From: Pedobacter schmidteae | GTDB taxonomy: Bacteria; Bacteroidota; Bacteroidia; Sphingobacteriales; Sphingobacteriaceae | Length of the DNA stretch: 64,000 bases | Direction of reading: 5' to 3' | Assembly: GCF_900564155.1 (NCBI RefSeq) | Contig: NZ_LS999839.1 | Coordinates: 372,001 to 436,000 of the forward strand | Part shown: in pieces, positions 42,935 to 52,177 of the stretch | Layout: every line of letters begins with the position of its first letter | How positions within the stretch are numbered: the stretch's first letter is position 1 | Made by a program: the position numbers and the translations under genes | The notes under the pieces: model-generated | What the model was told of the DNA's origin: nothing | Seen by the model: only the letters and a program-made list of their open reading frames with translations | Databases searched by the model: none

Positions 42935-45778
42935 TTACAGGCCCATCTCCTTTTTAAGGAATTTGCCGGTTAAGCTGATGGGATTTTGAATCAAGCCTTC
43001 AGGCGTTCCTTCAAAGATGATTTTTCCACCTCCAACTCCACCTTCTTCGCCTAAGTCGATAACCCAATCGGCAACTTTTACCACATCCAGGTTATGCTCT
43101 ATAACCAGTACAGTATTTCCCCGTTCTACCAGTTCATTCAGCACACCCAACAATACATTTATATCCTCAAAATGCAGGCCAGTTGTAGGTTCATCTAAAA
43201 TATAAAATGTTCGGCCGGTATCTTTTTTCGAAAGTTCGGTAGCCAGCTTAACCCGTTGAGCCTCACCACCAGATAAAGTGGTAGAGGATTGTCCAAGGGT
43301 AATATAGCCCAGGCCCACATCCTTCAAGGTTTTAATTTTCCGATATATGGAAGGCATGTTCTCAAAAAAGTCACAGGCTTCTTCAATACTCATATCCAAC
43401 ACATCACTGATAGATTTACCACGATAACGAACCTCCAATGTTTCGCGGTTATACCGTTTACCGTGACATTCTTCGCAAGGCACCTGCACATCGGGCAGAA
43501 AGTTCATCTCAATCACCTTCATGCCACCACCCTGACAGGTTTCACAACGCCCACCTTTCACATTAAATGAAAACCGACCGGGCTTATATCCCCTGATTTT
43601 CGCTTCAGGCAACTGGACATATAAATTTCTGATGTCAGAGAAAACACCGGTATAAGTTGAAGGATTAGAGCGTGGAGTACGACCAATAGGCGCCTGATCA
43701 ATCTCGATAACCTTATCTATCTCTTTCAGTCCATTGATCTTTTCGTAAGGCAGGGGGTGTTTTTTTGCTCTAAAAAAGTGGTGGTTCAAAATCGGATACA
43801 ATGTCTCCGTAATCAGACTTGATTTGCCGCTTCCAGACACCCCGGTTACCGCAATAAACTTACCCAACGGAAATTCTACTGATACATCTTTCAGGTTATG
43901 GCCACTGGCTTTAACAATCGAGAGCTTATGGCCGGTTCCTTTTCTGCGCTTTTTAGGCACCTCTATCCCCTTTTTACCATTTAAATAGGCTGCCGTAAGC
44001 GTATCAGAATTTAATATCTCCTCCGGTGTACCCTGCGCCACAATTTGTCCGCCGTGCACCCCTGCCGACGGGCCGACATCAATCACATGATCTGCTTCAA
44101 GAATCATGTCTTTATCGTGCTCCACCACCAGTACGGTATTGCCCAGGTCTCTCAGATTTTTTAGCGCCCCAATTAAACGCTCATTATCACGCTGATGCAG
44201 TCCTATACTTGGTTCGTCCAGAATATACATCACGTTCATCAACTGCGAGCCGATCTGTGTAGCCAGACGGATCCTTTGTGCCTCACCTCCCGAAAGTGTA
44301 CGCGCGGTACGGTCAAGCGACAAATAGTTCAATCCTACATCACTTAAAAAGCCCAATCGCGACCTGATTTCTTTCAAAATCTCTTTGGCAATGGTATTTT
44401 GCCTGTCAGTCAGCCTGCTTTCCAGGTCTATGTACCAGTTTCTGATACTGCTGATATCCATTTCAGCAAGCTCAAATATATTTTTACCGTCAATTTTAAA
44501 ATGGAGACTTTCCTTTTTTAAACGCGCGCCATTACAAACCGGGCAGGTTTTCAGCTTACGGAAGTTTTCCATATCATCGATGGCCCCTTCTCCCTTACGT
44601 TCCTGCTGCTCCTCCAACAATTTGATAATGCCATCAAAAGTAATCTGATAGTTTTGCACATTCCATTTATTGTACTCTACCGCAACCGAAAGCAACTCAT
44701 GGGAGCCATTCAATATCATGTTGATGATGTCATCACCCAGTTTTTCAATTGGGGTAGACAAAGAGAAGTTATACTTTTTGGCCAATGCTTTTAATACCTG
44801 AAACATCCAGATATCGCGGTATTCGCCAAGTGGCGCCAGGCCACCGTTCATAATACTCAGTTTCGGATTGGGCATCACCGATTCCTTGTCCACCACAAAG
44901 ATATAACCCAAGCCATCACAGTTTTCACAGGCACCATAAGGTGAATTGAAAGAAAAACTATTTGGCTGAGGCTCATCATAGGAAATTCCTGTAGTCGGGC
45001 ACATCAGGAAGCGACTAAAATGAGCTACATTATTATCCTTATCGCTTATTTTAATAATGCCCTTACCCAAACGCATGGCTGTTTGTAACGAATCCTGTAA
45101 ACGTTTTACATCCTTGCGATCGATAATCAAACGATCTACCACAATTTCTATATCGTGGATCTTATATCGATCCACCTGCATTTTAGGCGTAATATCTTGA
45201 ATATCCCCGTCAATACGCACCTTTACATAACCTTGTTTACGGATCTGCTCAAACAATTCCCTGTAATGCCCCTTACGCCCTTTTACCACCGGAGCAAGAA
45301 TGTTTACAGGCATGTTGCCAAATTTTTTAAAGATATTTTCGAGAATCTGATCTTCACTCATACGCTCCATTTTCTCGCCGGTATTGTACGAAAAGGCTTC
45401 GGCAGTACGCGCGTATAAAAGACGCATAAAATCGTAAATCTCGGTTATGGTACCCACCGTAGAACGGGGATTTTTGCTGGTTGTTTTCTGTTCTATGGCA
45501 ATTACCGGACTCAATCCTGATACTTTATCCACATCCGGTCGCTCCATTCCCCCCATAAACTGACGCGAATAAGCGCTAAATGTTTCCATGTACCGACGCT
45601 GTCCCTCGGCATAAATGGTATCAAAAGCCAGAGAGGATTTCCCACTTCCACTTAAACCGGTAATCACTACCAGCTGATTCCGGGGAAAAGAAATGTCAAT
45701 ATTTTTAAGGTTATGCACCCGGGCCCCATACACTTCTACATCTTTTTGCTCGCCAAGGTCAACAGTATTTTTGCTCAT
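42935..45778 (-). CDS. uvrA: Excinuclease ABC subunit A
   Basis: 947 residues, full length. Two ABC modules with Walker A GLSGSGKSSLAFDT (about 40) and GVSGSGKSSLI (about 640), signatures TLSGGEAQRIRLA and TLSGGEAQRVKLA, Walker B YILDEPSIGLHQRD and YILDEPTTGLHFED. Zinc modules: CENCDGLG region and CPVC in the first half, CETCQGGG and CEECHGKR in the second. It recognises DNA damage with UvrB in nucleotide excision repair. The adjacent downstream gene is nnrD, 10 bp away. Confidence 0.98.
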   Translation of the reverse strand: MSKNTVDLGEQKDVEVYGARVHNLKNIDISFPRNQLVVITGLSGSGKSSLAFDTIYAEGQRRYMETFSAYSRQFMGGMERPDVDKVSGLSPVIAIEQKTTSKNPRSTVGTITEIYDFMRLLYARTAEAFSYNTGEKMERMSEDQILENIFKKFGNMPVNILAPVVKGRKGHYRELFEQIRKQGYVKVRIDGDIQDITPKMQVDRYKIHDIEIVVDRLIIDRKDVKRLQDSLQTAMRLGKGIIKISDKDNNVAHFSRFLMCPTTGISYDEPQPNSFSFNSPYGACENCDGLGYIFVVDKESVMPNPKLSIMNGGLAPLGEYRDIWMFQVLKALAKKYNFSLSTPIEKLGDDIINMILNGSHELLSVAVEYNKWNVQNYQITFDGIIKLLEEQQERKGEGAIDDMENFRKLKTCPVCNGARLKKESLHFKIDGKNIFELAEMDISSIRNWYIDLESRLTDRQNTIAKEILKEIRSRLGFLSDVGLNYLSLDRTARTLSGGEAQRIRLATQIGSQLMNVMYILDEPSIGLHQRDNERLIGALKNLRDLGNTVLVVEHDKDMILEADHVIDVGPSAGVHGGQIVAQGTPEEILNSDTLTAAYLNGKKGIEVPKKRRKGTGHKLSIVKASGHNLKDVSVEFPLGKFIAVTGVSGSGKSSLITETLYPILNHHFFRAKKHPLPYEKINGLKEIDKVIEIDQAPIGRTPRSNPSTYTGVFSDIRNLYVQLPEAKIRGYKPGRFSFNVKGGRCETCQGGGMKVIEMNFLPDVQVPCEECHGKRYNRETLEVRYRGKSISDVLDMSIEEACDFFENMPSIYRKIKTLKDVGLGYITLGQSSTTLSGGEAQRVKLATELSKKDTGRTFYILDEPTTGLHFEDINVLLGVLNELVERGNTVLVIEHNLDVVKVADWVIDLGEEGGVGGGKIIFEGTPEGLIQNPISLTGKFLKKEMGL

Positions 45779-45916
45779 ATATATATTAAAAAAAGATGCT
45801 GAATCTGTATGTATTAAGATTACAATTCTCTACACTGCAAAATTGCTAAAAATTTTATCAAAATAAGGCCGCGCAACTAAAAATTACATTCGGTTCATCT
45901 TTGCCACAAATATTGC

Positions 45917-46969
45917 TTACCAGACCAGCGTAGTTCCATCTTCGGTAGGATGCCCTGTACAAACCAACACTCTGCCCGTTGCAATTTCATCATCCATCAG
46001 CACCTCATTATAGTCCATTTCAACGCCACCCTTTATGCAACTGGCCGTACAAGTGCTGCATATACCTGCATGGCAACTGTAAGGCAGGTTGATTTTATTT
46101 GCCAGAGCAGCATCCAGAATGGTTTGATTATAGGGAACAGCCAGATGGTAAATATTGTTCTTAAAATTCAGGATTACATTATAGGTATTGGTATGTTTTA
46201 TTTTTTTTTCTGTTGCGTCGTCTTCATCCACCTCATCTTCAGGCAAAACAAAAGTCTCTCTTTTAATCTGACTCTGATCGAAACCAAGATTGAGCAGGGT
46301 AATGCGACAAACATCCATGTAATCAATCGGCCCACAGGTATACAATAAGGTCTCTTTTTTCTCAAACTCCAGGTTTTCCGCTACCAAACGCTCTATCAAC
46401 GGACCATTTAGCCGGGCCATGAGCAGGTTTTGCGACTGACTGAACACATAAACAATCTTAAATCGATCTGGGTACTCCTCTTGCCACTTATTCAGTTCAG
46501 TATAAAACAAGGTTTGTGCAGCCGATCTGTTGCTATATACCAGGATAACTTTAGTATGTATTTCCCTTACCAAAGCAGTTTTAAGAATAGAGAACAAGGG
46601 TGTAATGCCTACTCCTGCACCAAACAAGAATACCGTTCGTTGCAGATTTGTTTCAGGTTCATAACTGAACCTTCCATTGGGTTCTACCGCAGTGAGGATA
46701 TCCCCTACAGCAGTTTTATGGTGCAGCAACCTGGATATTTCTCCATTTTCAACCCGTTTTATGGCTATAGACAAAGGTTCATCCACATCCGGCGAACTAC
46801 ATAAGGAATAAGACCTCCGCAATTCCTTGCCTGACACTTCAAACACCAGGGTCAGAAACTGCCCGGCCTGATATTTTGGCTTTTCCCCTTCCACCGGTTC
46901 AAAGCTGATCACCAGCGTTTCTCCGGGCCCATAGGTCATTTCAATTATTCGTAGTTTCAACAATACCAT
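45917..46969 (-). CDS. Ferredoxin-NADP reductase-like oxidoreductase with C-terminal 2Fe-2S domain (PaaE family)
   Basis: 350 residues from MVLLKLRI; the longer frame to 47038 would translate the upstream terminator hairpin, so it was rejected. FAD-binding RRSYSLCSSP (about 61-70), NAD-binding GAGVGITPLFSIL (about 128-140) and CGPIDYMD follow in order. The C-terminal 2Fe-2S domain has CHAGICSTC plus a distal Cys (VLVCTGHP). The architecture matches PaaE/HCR-type reductases that pass electrons from NAD(P)H to an oxygenase or desaturase. No partner oxygenase is near, so the acceptor is unknown. Confidence 0.9.
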   Translation of the reverse strand: MVLLKLRIIEMTYGPGETLVISFEPVEGEKPKYQAGQFLTLVFEVSGKELRRSYSLCSSPDVDEPLSIAIKRVENGEISRLLHHKTAVGDILTAVEPNGRFSYEPETNLQRTVFLFGAGVGITPLFSILKTALVREIHTKVILVYSNRSAAQTLFYTELNKWQEEYPDRFKIVYVFSQSQNLLMARLNGPLIERLVAENLEFEKKETLLYTCGPIDYMDVCRITLLNLGFDQSQIKRETFVLPEDEVDEDDATEKKIKHTNTYNVILNFKNNIYHLAVPYNQTILDAALANKINLPYSCHAGICSTCTASCIKGGVEMDYNEVLMDDEIATGRVLVCTGHPTEDGTTLVW

Positions 46970-46996
46970 AAGGCGGTAAAATAATGATTTTCCGAC

Positions 46997-47030
46997 AAAA
47001 CAAAAAGCCGTCCAGTGTAAACTGAACGGC
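46997..47030 (-). terminator. Intrinsic terminator of the lytic transglycosylase gene
   Basis: Stem gccgtccagt/actgaacggc (one mismatch) around gtaa, followed on the minus strand by ctttttgttttg. It lies just downstream of the stop at 47059 and upstream of the reductase start. Confidence 0.82.
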
Positions 47031-47058
47031 CTTCCCAATTTGCGAGTATTTTTATTTT

Positions 47059-47859
47059 TTATTCTGAAGTTTTACCCTCAGATTTTTCTGCGTTGTAAGC
47101 CAGCAATGCCCTCGGGGCCGCATAGCCATAACGTCCAGGATGTTCCATGATCTGTTTCATAGAAATCAATTTGTATACATAACCACCTGTTTCGTGGTTT
47201 AGTTTCATTTTGAAATAATTATCCTGATTTTGGCGGTTAATCTGACGCTTCATATGGTTATCACCAACGTTGTAAGCGGCAGCAACCAATGTCCAGCTGT
47301 CAAAAATCCCATAAAGTTCTTTGATATACTTGGCCGCTGCAATGGTCGATTTGCGTAAATTATTACGCTCATCTACCTTTGAATTAACCTTCAAACCATA
47401 CGTACGGGCTGTCCCTGGCATAAACTGCCAAAAACCTGCAGCACCTTTAGGCGAAACTCCGCTGTGTAATCCTGATTCCACCAAAGGCATGTACTTAAAG
47501 TCTTCGGGAATGCCATAAGCGGCAAGGATCGGTTCGATGATCGGAAACCATTCTGCTGCTTTTCTATGCAGTTTATTGGTTTGCAAATTACTAAAATAGT
47601 GTGCCGCCAGCGTCTTTTTCATTTTACGCTCTACCTTGGCATCACCAATTGGTAGGGTCTCTTCTGCAAAATTTAACTGAGCCATAAGAGACAATGGCTT
47701 AGAAATGTTTGATGTTAGTGTATCTGTACTTTTTAATTGTTCTTTTTTTGAAATACTCTTCGCTGCTTGGGGCATGTTGTAAGCAAACACTTTTGCCATA
47801 ACCAGTAATGCTATAAATGCAATAATTACCGTACATGTTATTATGTGTTTCTTTATCAT
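47059..47859 (-). CDS. Membrane-anchored lytic transglycosylase (SLT/MltD-like)
   Basis: 266 residues from MIKKHIIT. The N-terminal membrane segment (about 4-26) anchors or exports it. The SLT domain (about 110-240) has MPLVESGLHSGVSPKGAAGFWQF with the catalytic Glu, then MPGTARTYGLKVN and AAYNVGD, the conserved family blocks. It cleaves peptidoglycan glycan strands to 1,6-anhydro-MurNAc products in the periplasm. LysM domains of MltD are absent. The start is set by a rare strong ribosome-binding site, aaggagga, five bases before the ATG, and by the promoter at 47898-47928. Confidence 0.92.
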   Translation of the reverse strand: MIKKHIITCTVIIAFIALLVMAKVFAYNMPQAAKSISKKEQLKSTDTLTSNISKPLSLMAQLNFAEETLPIGDAKVERKMKKTLAAHYFSNLQTNKLHRKAAEWFPIIEPILAAYGIPEDFKYMPLVESGLHSGVSPKGAAGFWQFMPGTARTYGLKVNSKVDERNNLRKSTIAAAKYIKELYGIFDSWTLVAAAYNVGDNHMKRQINRQNQDNYFKMKLNHETGGYVYKLISMKQIMEHPGRYGYAAPRALLAYNAEKSEGKTSE

Positions 47860-47862
47860 TTT

Positions 47863-47871
47863 CCTCCTTCT
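47863..47871 (-). promoter_or_regulatory. Unusually strong ribosome-binding site of the lytic transglycosylase
   Basis: The minus strand reads gaaggaggaaaATG, a textbook Shine-Dalgarno sequence. Other genes here start behind A/T-rich leaders without one, so this is atypical for the organism and fixes the start at 47859. Confidence 0.7.
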
Positions 47872-47897
47872 TTTGGTTAACAATTTTAAAACGCCTG

Positions 47898-47928
47898 CAA
47901 ACATACAACATATTGATCTAATTATCAA
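47898..47928 (-). promoter_or_regulatory. Promoter of the lytic transglycosylase gene
   Basis: On the minus strand, TTG (47928-47926), 20-bp spacer, TATGTTTG (47905-47898). Leader of about 35 nt to the ATG. Confidence 0.65.
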
Positions 47929-48177
47929 GTAATTACAAATTAAACCGTAAAAATCGACCTTTAAACGACTTTAAAGCACGATTACAAAATTGAAGAAACC
48001 CTCCTTTTTTCAGAGATTTCCTGCGACCTCAAAATGGATCCGGAAGTCGGAATGGACACTTATTTTACGCTTGCCTTATGCCATATGGATAAGTAGATAC
48101 ATCGAAAACGAATTTCGGGACCTTTTTATTTCAATTACACGCAATAGTCTGGCAATGAGACACAACTGCCGTTAAAA

Positions 48178-48208
48178 TTGCATAACTCATCAATTTTACC
48201 TAAATTTG
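48178..48208 (+). promoter_or_regulatory. Promoter of the pseudouridine synthase gene
   Basis: TTG at 48178-48180, 20-bp spacer, TAAATTTG at 48201-48208; the ATG is 16 bp downstream. Confidence 0.65.
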
Positions 48209-48224
48209 TCGCCCCGTATTAATT

Positions 48225-49712
48225 ATGCGGTTAAATCGTATCATGATAAAAAACAACAACAGGAACAGTCGGGATGACAAGTCCAAACCGGGAAACCGAA
48301 GCACAACAGGCAGAAAACCAGCTGAAGGTTCATCTTCATACAAGGGAAAAAGCAAGTTTGACGATAAAGAAGGAAAAGACAATAAGTTTGGAGGTCCAAA
48401 AGACTTCAAAGCAAGGGGCGGAAGAGATGAGGCTTCTAAAAGCTTTAAACCAAGGGGAGAAAATGACTCCAAAGAATTCCGACCAAGAAGCACAAGTGGC
48501 GACTTCAAACCACGTGGATCGAGAGACAGCGATAACAAAAGCTTCGGTTCCAGAAGTACAGGCTCAAGAGATTTCAAACCTGGTAACCGGGATAGCCACG
48601 ACAGAGAATTTAAACCACGTAGCTTTAAGGACGGTGGATCGAGAGAAACACCGGGAGGAGAGAGCAAACGTAATTACATCAAAAAAGACCATTTCAATAC
48701 CGGAGGAGACAAACCTTTCCGAAAATTTGAAGATAAAAAAGGTCAGACATCAAGAAGCACAGACAACAGACCTTTCAGAAAAAGAGAAGACGATCAACCA
48801 AAACAAGGTTTTAAACCTTGGGAGGGACGCCCGGAACGTACTGACCGCTCCGAAAAAGGAGAGCGTGGAGAACGTGGAGAGCGCACAGGTCGCTATTCCG
48901 ACCGTACCCGTCAGGAACGCAACAACACCTGGAACGGCCCTGAGAAGGCGCCAACCATGCGTGGCAGAAAAAATCCGGTTGTTCAGAAAGATGACGGCCT
49001 GATCCGTTTAAACAGATACATTTCCAATGCCGGCATTTGCTCGCGCCGTAAAGCGGATGAGCTGATTGCTGCGGGTGTAGTATCTGTAAATGGTGAGGTG
49101 GTTTCTGAATTGGGCCATAAAATTGACCCGGCAAACGACCAGGTTCGTTACAACGGTGAACTGCTGAAGCGTGAAAAGAAAGTTTATGTGCTGTTAAATA
49201 AACCCAAAGATTACATCACTACAACAGATGATCCTCAGGAACGTCGTACCGTGATGCAATTGGTAGAAAAAGCCAGCAGAGAGCGTATTTATCCGGTAGG
49301 CAGATTAGACCGCAACACCACCGGGCTATTGCTGATGACCAATGATGGCGACCTTGCTGATAAGCTTTCGCATCCTAAAAATGGCATCACCAAAATCTAT
49401 AACGTAGAATTGAACAAGAGCTTAAGTCAGGGTGATTTAAATAAAATTCAATTCGGTTTGGAACTGGAAGATGGAATTATTAAACCAGATTCTGTATCTT
49501 ACGTAACCGGAGGTTCTAAACGCGAAGTAGGCATACAGATCCACAGTGGAAAAAACAGAATTGTACGTCGTATATTCGAACATTTAGGATACGATGTAGT
49601 GAAGTTGGACCGCGTGGTATACGGTAACCTGACTAAAAAAGATCTTCCACGTGGAAGATGGCGTTATCTGGAAGAGCATGAGCTGATCCAGATCAAGCAC
49701 CTGATTAAATAA
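48225..49712 (+). CDS. RsuA/RluB-family pseudouridine synthase with long RG-rich N-terminal tail
   Basis: 495 residues. Residues 1-250 are low-complexity, strongly charged and rich in Arg, Gly, Lys and Ser, with repeated FKPRG-type words (FKARGG, FKPRGE, FRPRST, FKPRGS, FKPGN, FKPRS) and later GERGERGER; this is intrinsically disordered and RNA-binding-like. From about 258 an S4 domain (IRLNRYISNAGICSRRKADE) precedes the catalytic core, with GRLDRNTTGLLL holding the active Asp (about 361). RluB/RsuA enzymes isomerise specific uridines in 23S or 16S rRNA. It is followed 13 bp later by the lactonase gene. The tail is known in Bacteroidota homologues; its role is inferred. Confidence 0.93.
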   Translation: MRLNRIMIKNNNRNSRDDKSKPGNRSTTGRKPAEGSSSYKGKSKFDDKEGKDNKFGGPKDFKARGGRDEASKSFKPRGENDSKEFRPRSTSGDFKPRGSRDSDNKSFGSRSTGSRDFKPGNRDSHDREFKPRSFKDGGSRETPGGESKRNYIKKDHFNTGGDKPFRKFEDKKGQTSRSTDNRPFRKREDDQPKQGFKPWEGRPERTDRSEKGERGERGERTGRYSDRTRQERNNTWNGPEKAPTMRGRKNPVVQKDDGLIRLNRYISNAGICSRRKADELIAAGVVSVNGEVVSELGHKIDPANDQVRYNGELLKREKKVYVLLNKPKDYITTTDDPQERRTVMQLVEKASRERIYPVGRLDRNTTGLLLMTNDGDLADKLSHPKNGITKIYNVELNKSLSQGDLNKIQFGLELEDGIIKPDSVSYVTGGSKREVGIQIHSGKNRIVRRIFEHLGYDVVKLDRVVYGNLTKKDLPRGRWRYLEEHELIQIKHLIK

Positions 49713-49725
49713 ATATAAATTATAT

Positions 49726-50844
49726 ATGAAAAAAATTCTCTCGCTTTTATTACTGACACTTTTTACACTGCATGGTTTTGCACAAAAAAAGGATTACAAT
49801 TTGTTAATTGGGACTTACACCAGTCCGGGTAAAAGCGAGGGGATTTACATTTATAACTTTGATGTCAGCACCGCTGAATTTAAATTCAAAAGTGTGGCCA
49901 AGGGGGTAACTAATCCTAGCTACCTCTCGGTAAGTAAAAACAATAAATTTGTGTATTCGGTAGCCGAGGCACCAAATAACAGTGCCGTAGCTGCCTTTGC
50001 TTTTGACGGTCAGAAAGCTGAACTTAGCTTTTTGAATAAGCAGGCTACCACAAGCCCTGGCCCATGCTTTGTACTTTCCGACGAAAAAAATCTGTTCTCG
50101 GCCAACTACGGCGGTGGGAGCATCTCTGTTTTTGGCATCGAAGCTAATGGAGCCATCACTCCATTGAAACAACTGGTACAACATACCGGCAAAAGTATCG
50201 ATCCACAAAAAAGACAGGAAAGTGCGCATGCCCACCAGATTCAGTTTACACCGGATCATAAGTATGTGGTTTGCAACGACCTGGGAGAAGACCAGATTTA
50301 TGTTTACAACTACCATCCCAATGCAAAAGAACAGGTGCTAACTGTAAAACAAGTGGTTAAAACCAACCTTTGCAGTGGACCAAGACACCTGGCCTTTAGT
50401 CCGAATGGAAAATTCGCCTATCTGGCACATGAATTTAATGGCAGCATTACCGTTTTTGCCTACACAGATGGCAACCTGACCAAGATTCAGGAAATTGGCA
50501 CTGTAGAACAGGGTTTTTCAGGAAGAGTTGACGGAGCTGATATCCACGTAACACCGGATGGCAAATTTGTATACGAGACCAATCGTGGCGATGCCAACAC
50601 CATTTCGGCATTTGCGGTACAGGCTAACGGCAAACTCAGCTTTGTTTCACGCAACAGTACCCTAGGCAAAGGACCCAGAAATTTCACTATTGATCCTACG
50701 GGAAAATATTTATTGGTAGGCCATCAATACACCAATGATATTGTGATTTTTGAACGCAATAAAAAAACCGGTACCCTAAGGGATACCGGGAAAAGGATCG
50801 AACTGGGCTCGCCCGTTTGTTTGCTTTTTGCACCTATTAAATAA
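49726..50844 (+). CDS. Lactonase-family seven-bladed propeller protein, exported
   Basis: 372 residues with a signal peptide ending near HGFAQ. The beta-propeller family is related to YbhE 6-phosphogluconolactonase and carboxy-muconate cycloisomerase: LLIGTYTSPGKSEGIYIY, NPSYLSVSKNNKFVYSV, ARAHQIQF-type AHAHQIQFTPDHKYV, and SGPRHLAFSPNGKFAY. Export means it is unlikely to act on cytoplasmic 6-phosphogluconolactone in the pentose pathway; another lactone is more likely. It lies 13 bp after the pseudouridine synthase and is convergent with bshA. Confidence 0.88.
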   Translation: MKKILSLLLLTLFTLHGFAQKKDYNLLIGTYTSPGKSEGIYIYNFDVSTAEFKFKSVAKGVTNPSYLSVSKNNKFVYSVAEAPNNSAVAAFAFDGQKAELSFLNKQATTSPGPCFVLSDEKNLFSANYGGGSISVFGIEANGAITPLKQLVQHTGKSIDPQKRQESAHAHQIQFTPDHKYVVCNDLGEDQIYVYNYHPNAKEQVLTVKQVVKTNLCSGPRHLAFSPNGKFAYLAHEFNGSITVFAYTDGNLTKIQEIGTVEQGFSGRVDGADIHVTPDGKFVYETNRGDANTISAFAVQANGKLSFVSRNSTLGKGPRNFTIDPTGKYLLVGHQYTNDIVIFERNKKTGTLRDTGKRIELGSPVCLLFAPIK

Positions 50845-50884
50845 ATAAAAAGTATTTTATATAAACCAGTGCCAAGCGGCGCGG

Positions 50885-52030
50885 CTAGGTTCCGTATAAT
50901 TTATGTGCTTCAGCAATAACCTTATTATAATAATTGACATAATCGGGCAGAATTTTCTTTAAATCAAAATCTTTTGCCCTGGCAAATGCATTTTCTTTAA
51001 ATTGTTGCAACACCTCGTCGCTCTGCAAAATATGTATGGCTTTATTAGCCATATCTTCCACATCTCCAACATTACTCATAAAGCCCGAAAAGCCATCCAC
51101 GTTTAACTCCGGTAAACCGCCCGAATTTGAGGTAATAGCAGGGACTTTACAAGCCATAGCCTCTAACGCAGCCAGACCAAAGCTTTCAGAATCTGAAGGC
51201 ATCAGAAACAGATCGGAAACCGACAGGATCTCTTCAACTGCATCCTGCTTGCCCAAAAAGCGTACATGCTCGCAGATGCCAAGTGATCTGCACAACTGCT
51301 CGTCGTATGCACGCTCTGGCCCGTCTCCTACCATAAGTAATTTAGATGGAATCTTTTCCTGAATTTTCTGAAAAATCCTGATCACATCTGCAGTACGTTT
51401 TACTTTCCTGAAATTAGACGTATGGATCAATATCCTTTCATTATTTGGTGCAATTGCCTTTTTGAAGTGATCTTTAGGTTTCAGACTAAAACGCGAGAAG
51501 TCGATAAAGTTGGGGATCACCTTTATCTCGTTGGTAATTTCAAAATGATCTTCCGTATCCTTCTTTAAGCTTTCGGATACGGTAGTTACACCGTCTGACT
51601 TATTGATAGAAAAAGTGACTACCGGTTTGTAGGTTGGATCCTTTCCTACCAGTGTAATGTCGGTACCATGCAAAGTAGTTACAAAAGGAATATAAATGCC
51701 ATAGGTTTCCAGAATCTGCTTGGCCATGAATGCCGCAGAAGCATGTGGAATGGCGTAGTGAACATGCAGAATATCCAGCTTTTCGAAACGTACTACATCT
51801 ACCAGTTTACTGGCAAGCGCCGATTCGTAAGGAGCATAGTCAAACAGCGGATAATCTCTTACCGATACCTCATGGTAAAAAAGATTGGCAGAAAAGAAGT
51901 CGAGACGTGCAGGCTGACTGTATGTGATAAAATGGACCTGATGACCTTCGTCGGCAAGCGCCTTACCAAGTTCTGTGGCTACTACACCACTACCACCAAA
52001 AGTCGGGTAACAAACAATACCTATTTTCAT
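50885..52030 (-). CDS. bshA: N-acetyl-alpha-D-glucosaminyl L-malate synthase (bacillithiol biosynthesis)
   Basis: 381 residues from MKIGIVCYP, the standard length. GT4 family: GGSGVVATELGKAL (nucleotide-sugar loop), HVHYAIPHASAAFMAK, TTLHGTDITLVG and PSDSESFGLAALEAMACKVP, with the E(x7)E motif near residue 290. BshA joins UDP-GlcNAc to L-malate, the first step of bacillithiol synthesis. It is a single gene in a minus-strand stretch; the other bsh genes are not in the window. ytxJ at 38828-39166 uses the same thiol. Confidence 0.95.
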   Translation of the reverse strand: MKIGIVCYPTFGGSGVVATELGKALADEGHQVHFITYSQPARLDFFSANLFYHEVSVRDYPLFDYAPYESALASKLVDVVRFEKLDILHVHYAIPHASAAFMAKQILETYGIYIPFVTTLHGTDITLVGKDPTYKPVVTFSINKSDGVTTVSESLKKDTEDHFEITNEIKVIPNFIDFSRFSLKPKDHFKKAIAPNNERILIHTSNFRKVKRTADVIRIFQKIQEKIPSKLLMVGDGPERAYDEQLCRSLGICEHVRFLGKQDAVEEILSVSDLFLMPSDSESFGLAALEAMACKVPAITSNSGGLPELNVDGFSGFMSNVGDVEDMANKAIHILQSDEVLQQFKENAFARAKDFDLKKILPDYVNYYNKVIAEAHKLYGT

Positions 52031-52055
52031 TAAAAACAATTTAGTTTTATGAAAG

Positions 52056-52099
52056 ATCCTGAGCATATGTAATGCATTCGCGAGGCCAATGCTCAGGAT
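52056..52099. repeat. Intergenic hairpin upstream of bshA
   Basis: 11-bp perfect inverted repeat atcctgagcat (52056-52066) / atgctcaggat (52089-52099) with a 22-base loop. It sits between bshA and the preceding minus-strand membrane protein gene. No adjacent T-run, so it is more likely a processing or stabilising element than a terminator. Confidence 0.5.
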
Positions 52100-52177
52100 G
52101 GTTTCATTGAAATTATTTAACGCTGCAAAGTACAGTACTTAAACTGATCTTTGTGTTAAACAATTGCAATTATTTAA

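Larger units (their letters stand above)
47860..48224. other. Divergent intergenic region between the transglycosylase and pseudouridine synthase genes
   Basis: 365 bp. It holds a minus-strand promoter (47928-47898), a minus-strand Shine-Dalgarno sequence aaggagga just left of 47870, and a plus-strand promoter (48178-48208). The 61-codon TTG frame at 47990-48175 has no hallmark of a gene. I see nothing else. Confidence 0.6.

Noticed and set aside
47990..48175. 61-codon frame in the divergent intergenic gap
   Set aside because: It starts with TTG, has no family resemblance and overlaps the region between two good promoters.
48400..48650. FKPRG-type coding repeats as a possible CRISPR or tandem DNA repeat
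   Set aside because: The repeats are degenerate at DNA level, lie in frame within one ORF and lack regular spacing.
48274..49002. 242-codon open frame overlapping the pseudouridine synthase tail
   Set aside because: It lies in the repeat-rich Arg/Lys/Ser region of the real gene, with no recognisable domain; the repeated codons keep the other phase open.
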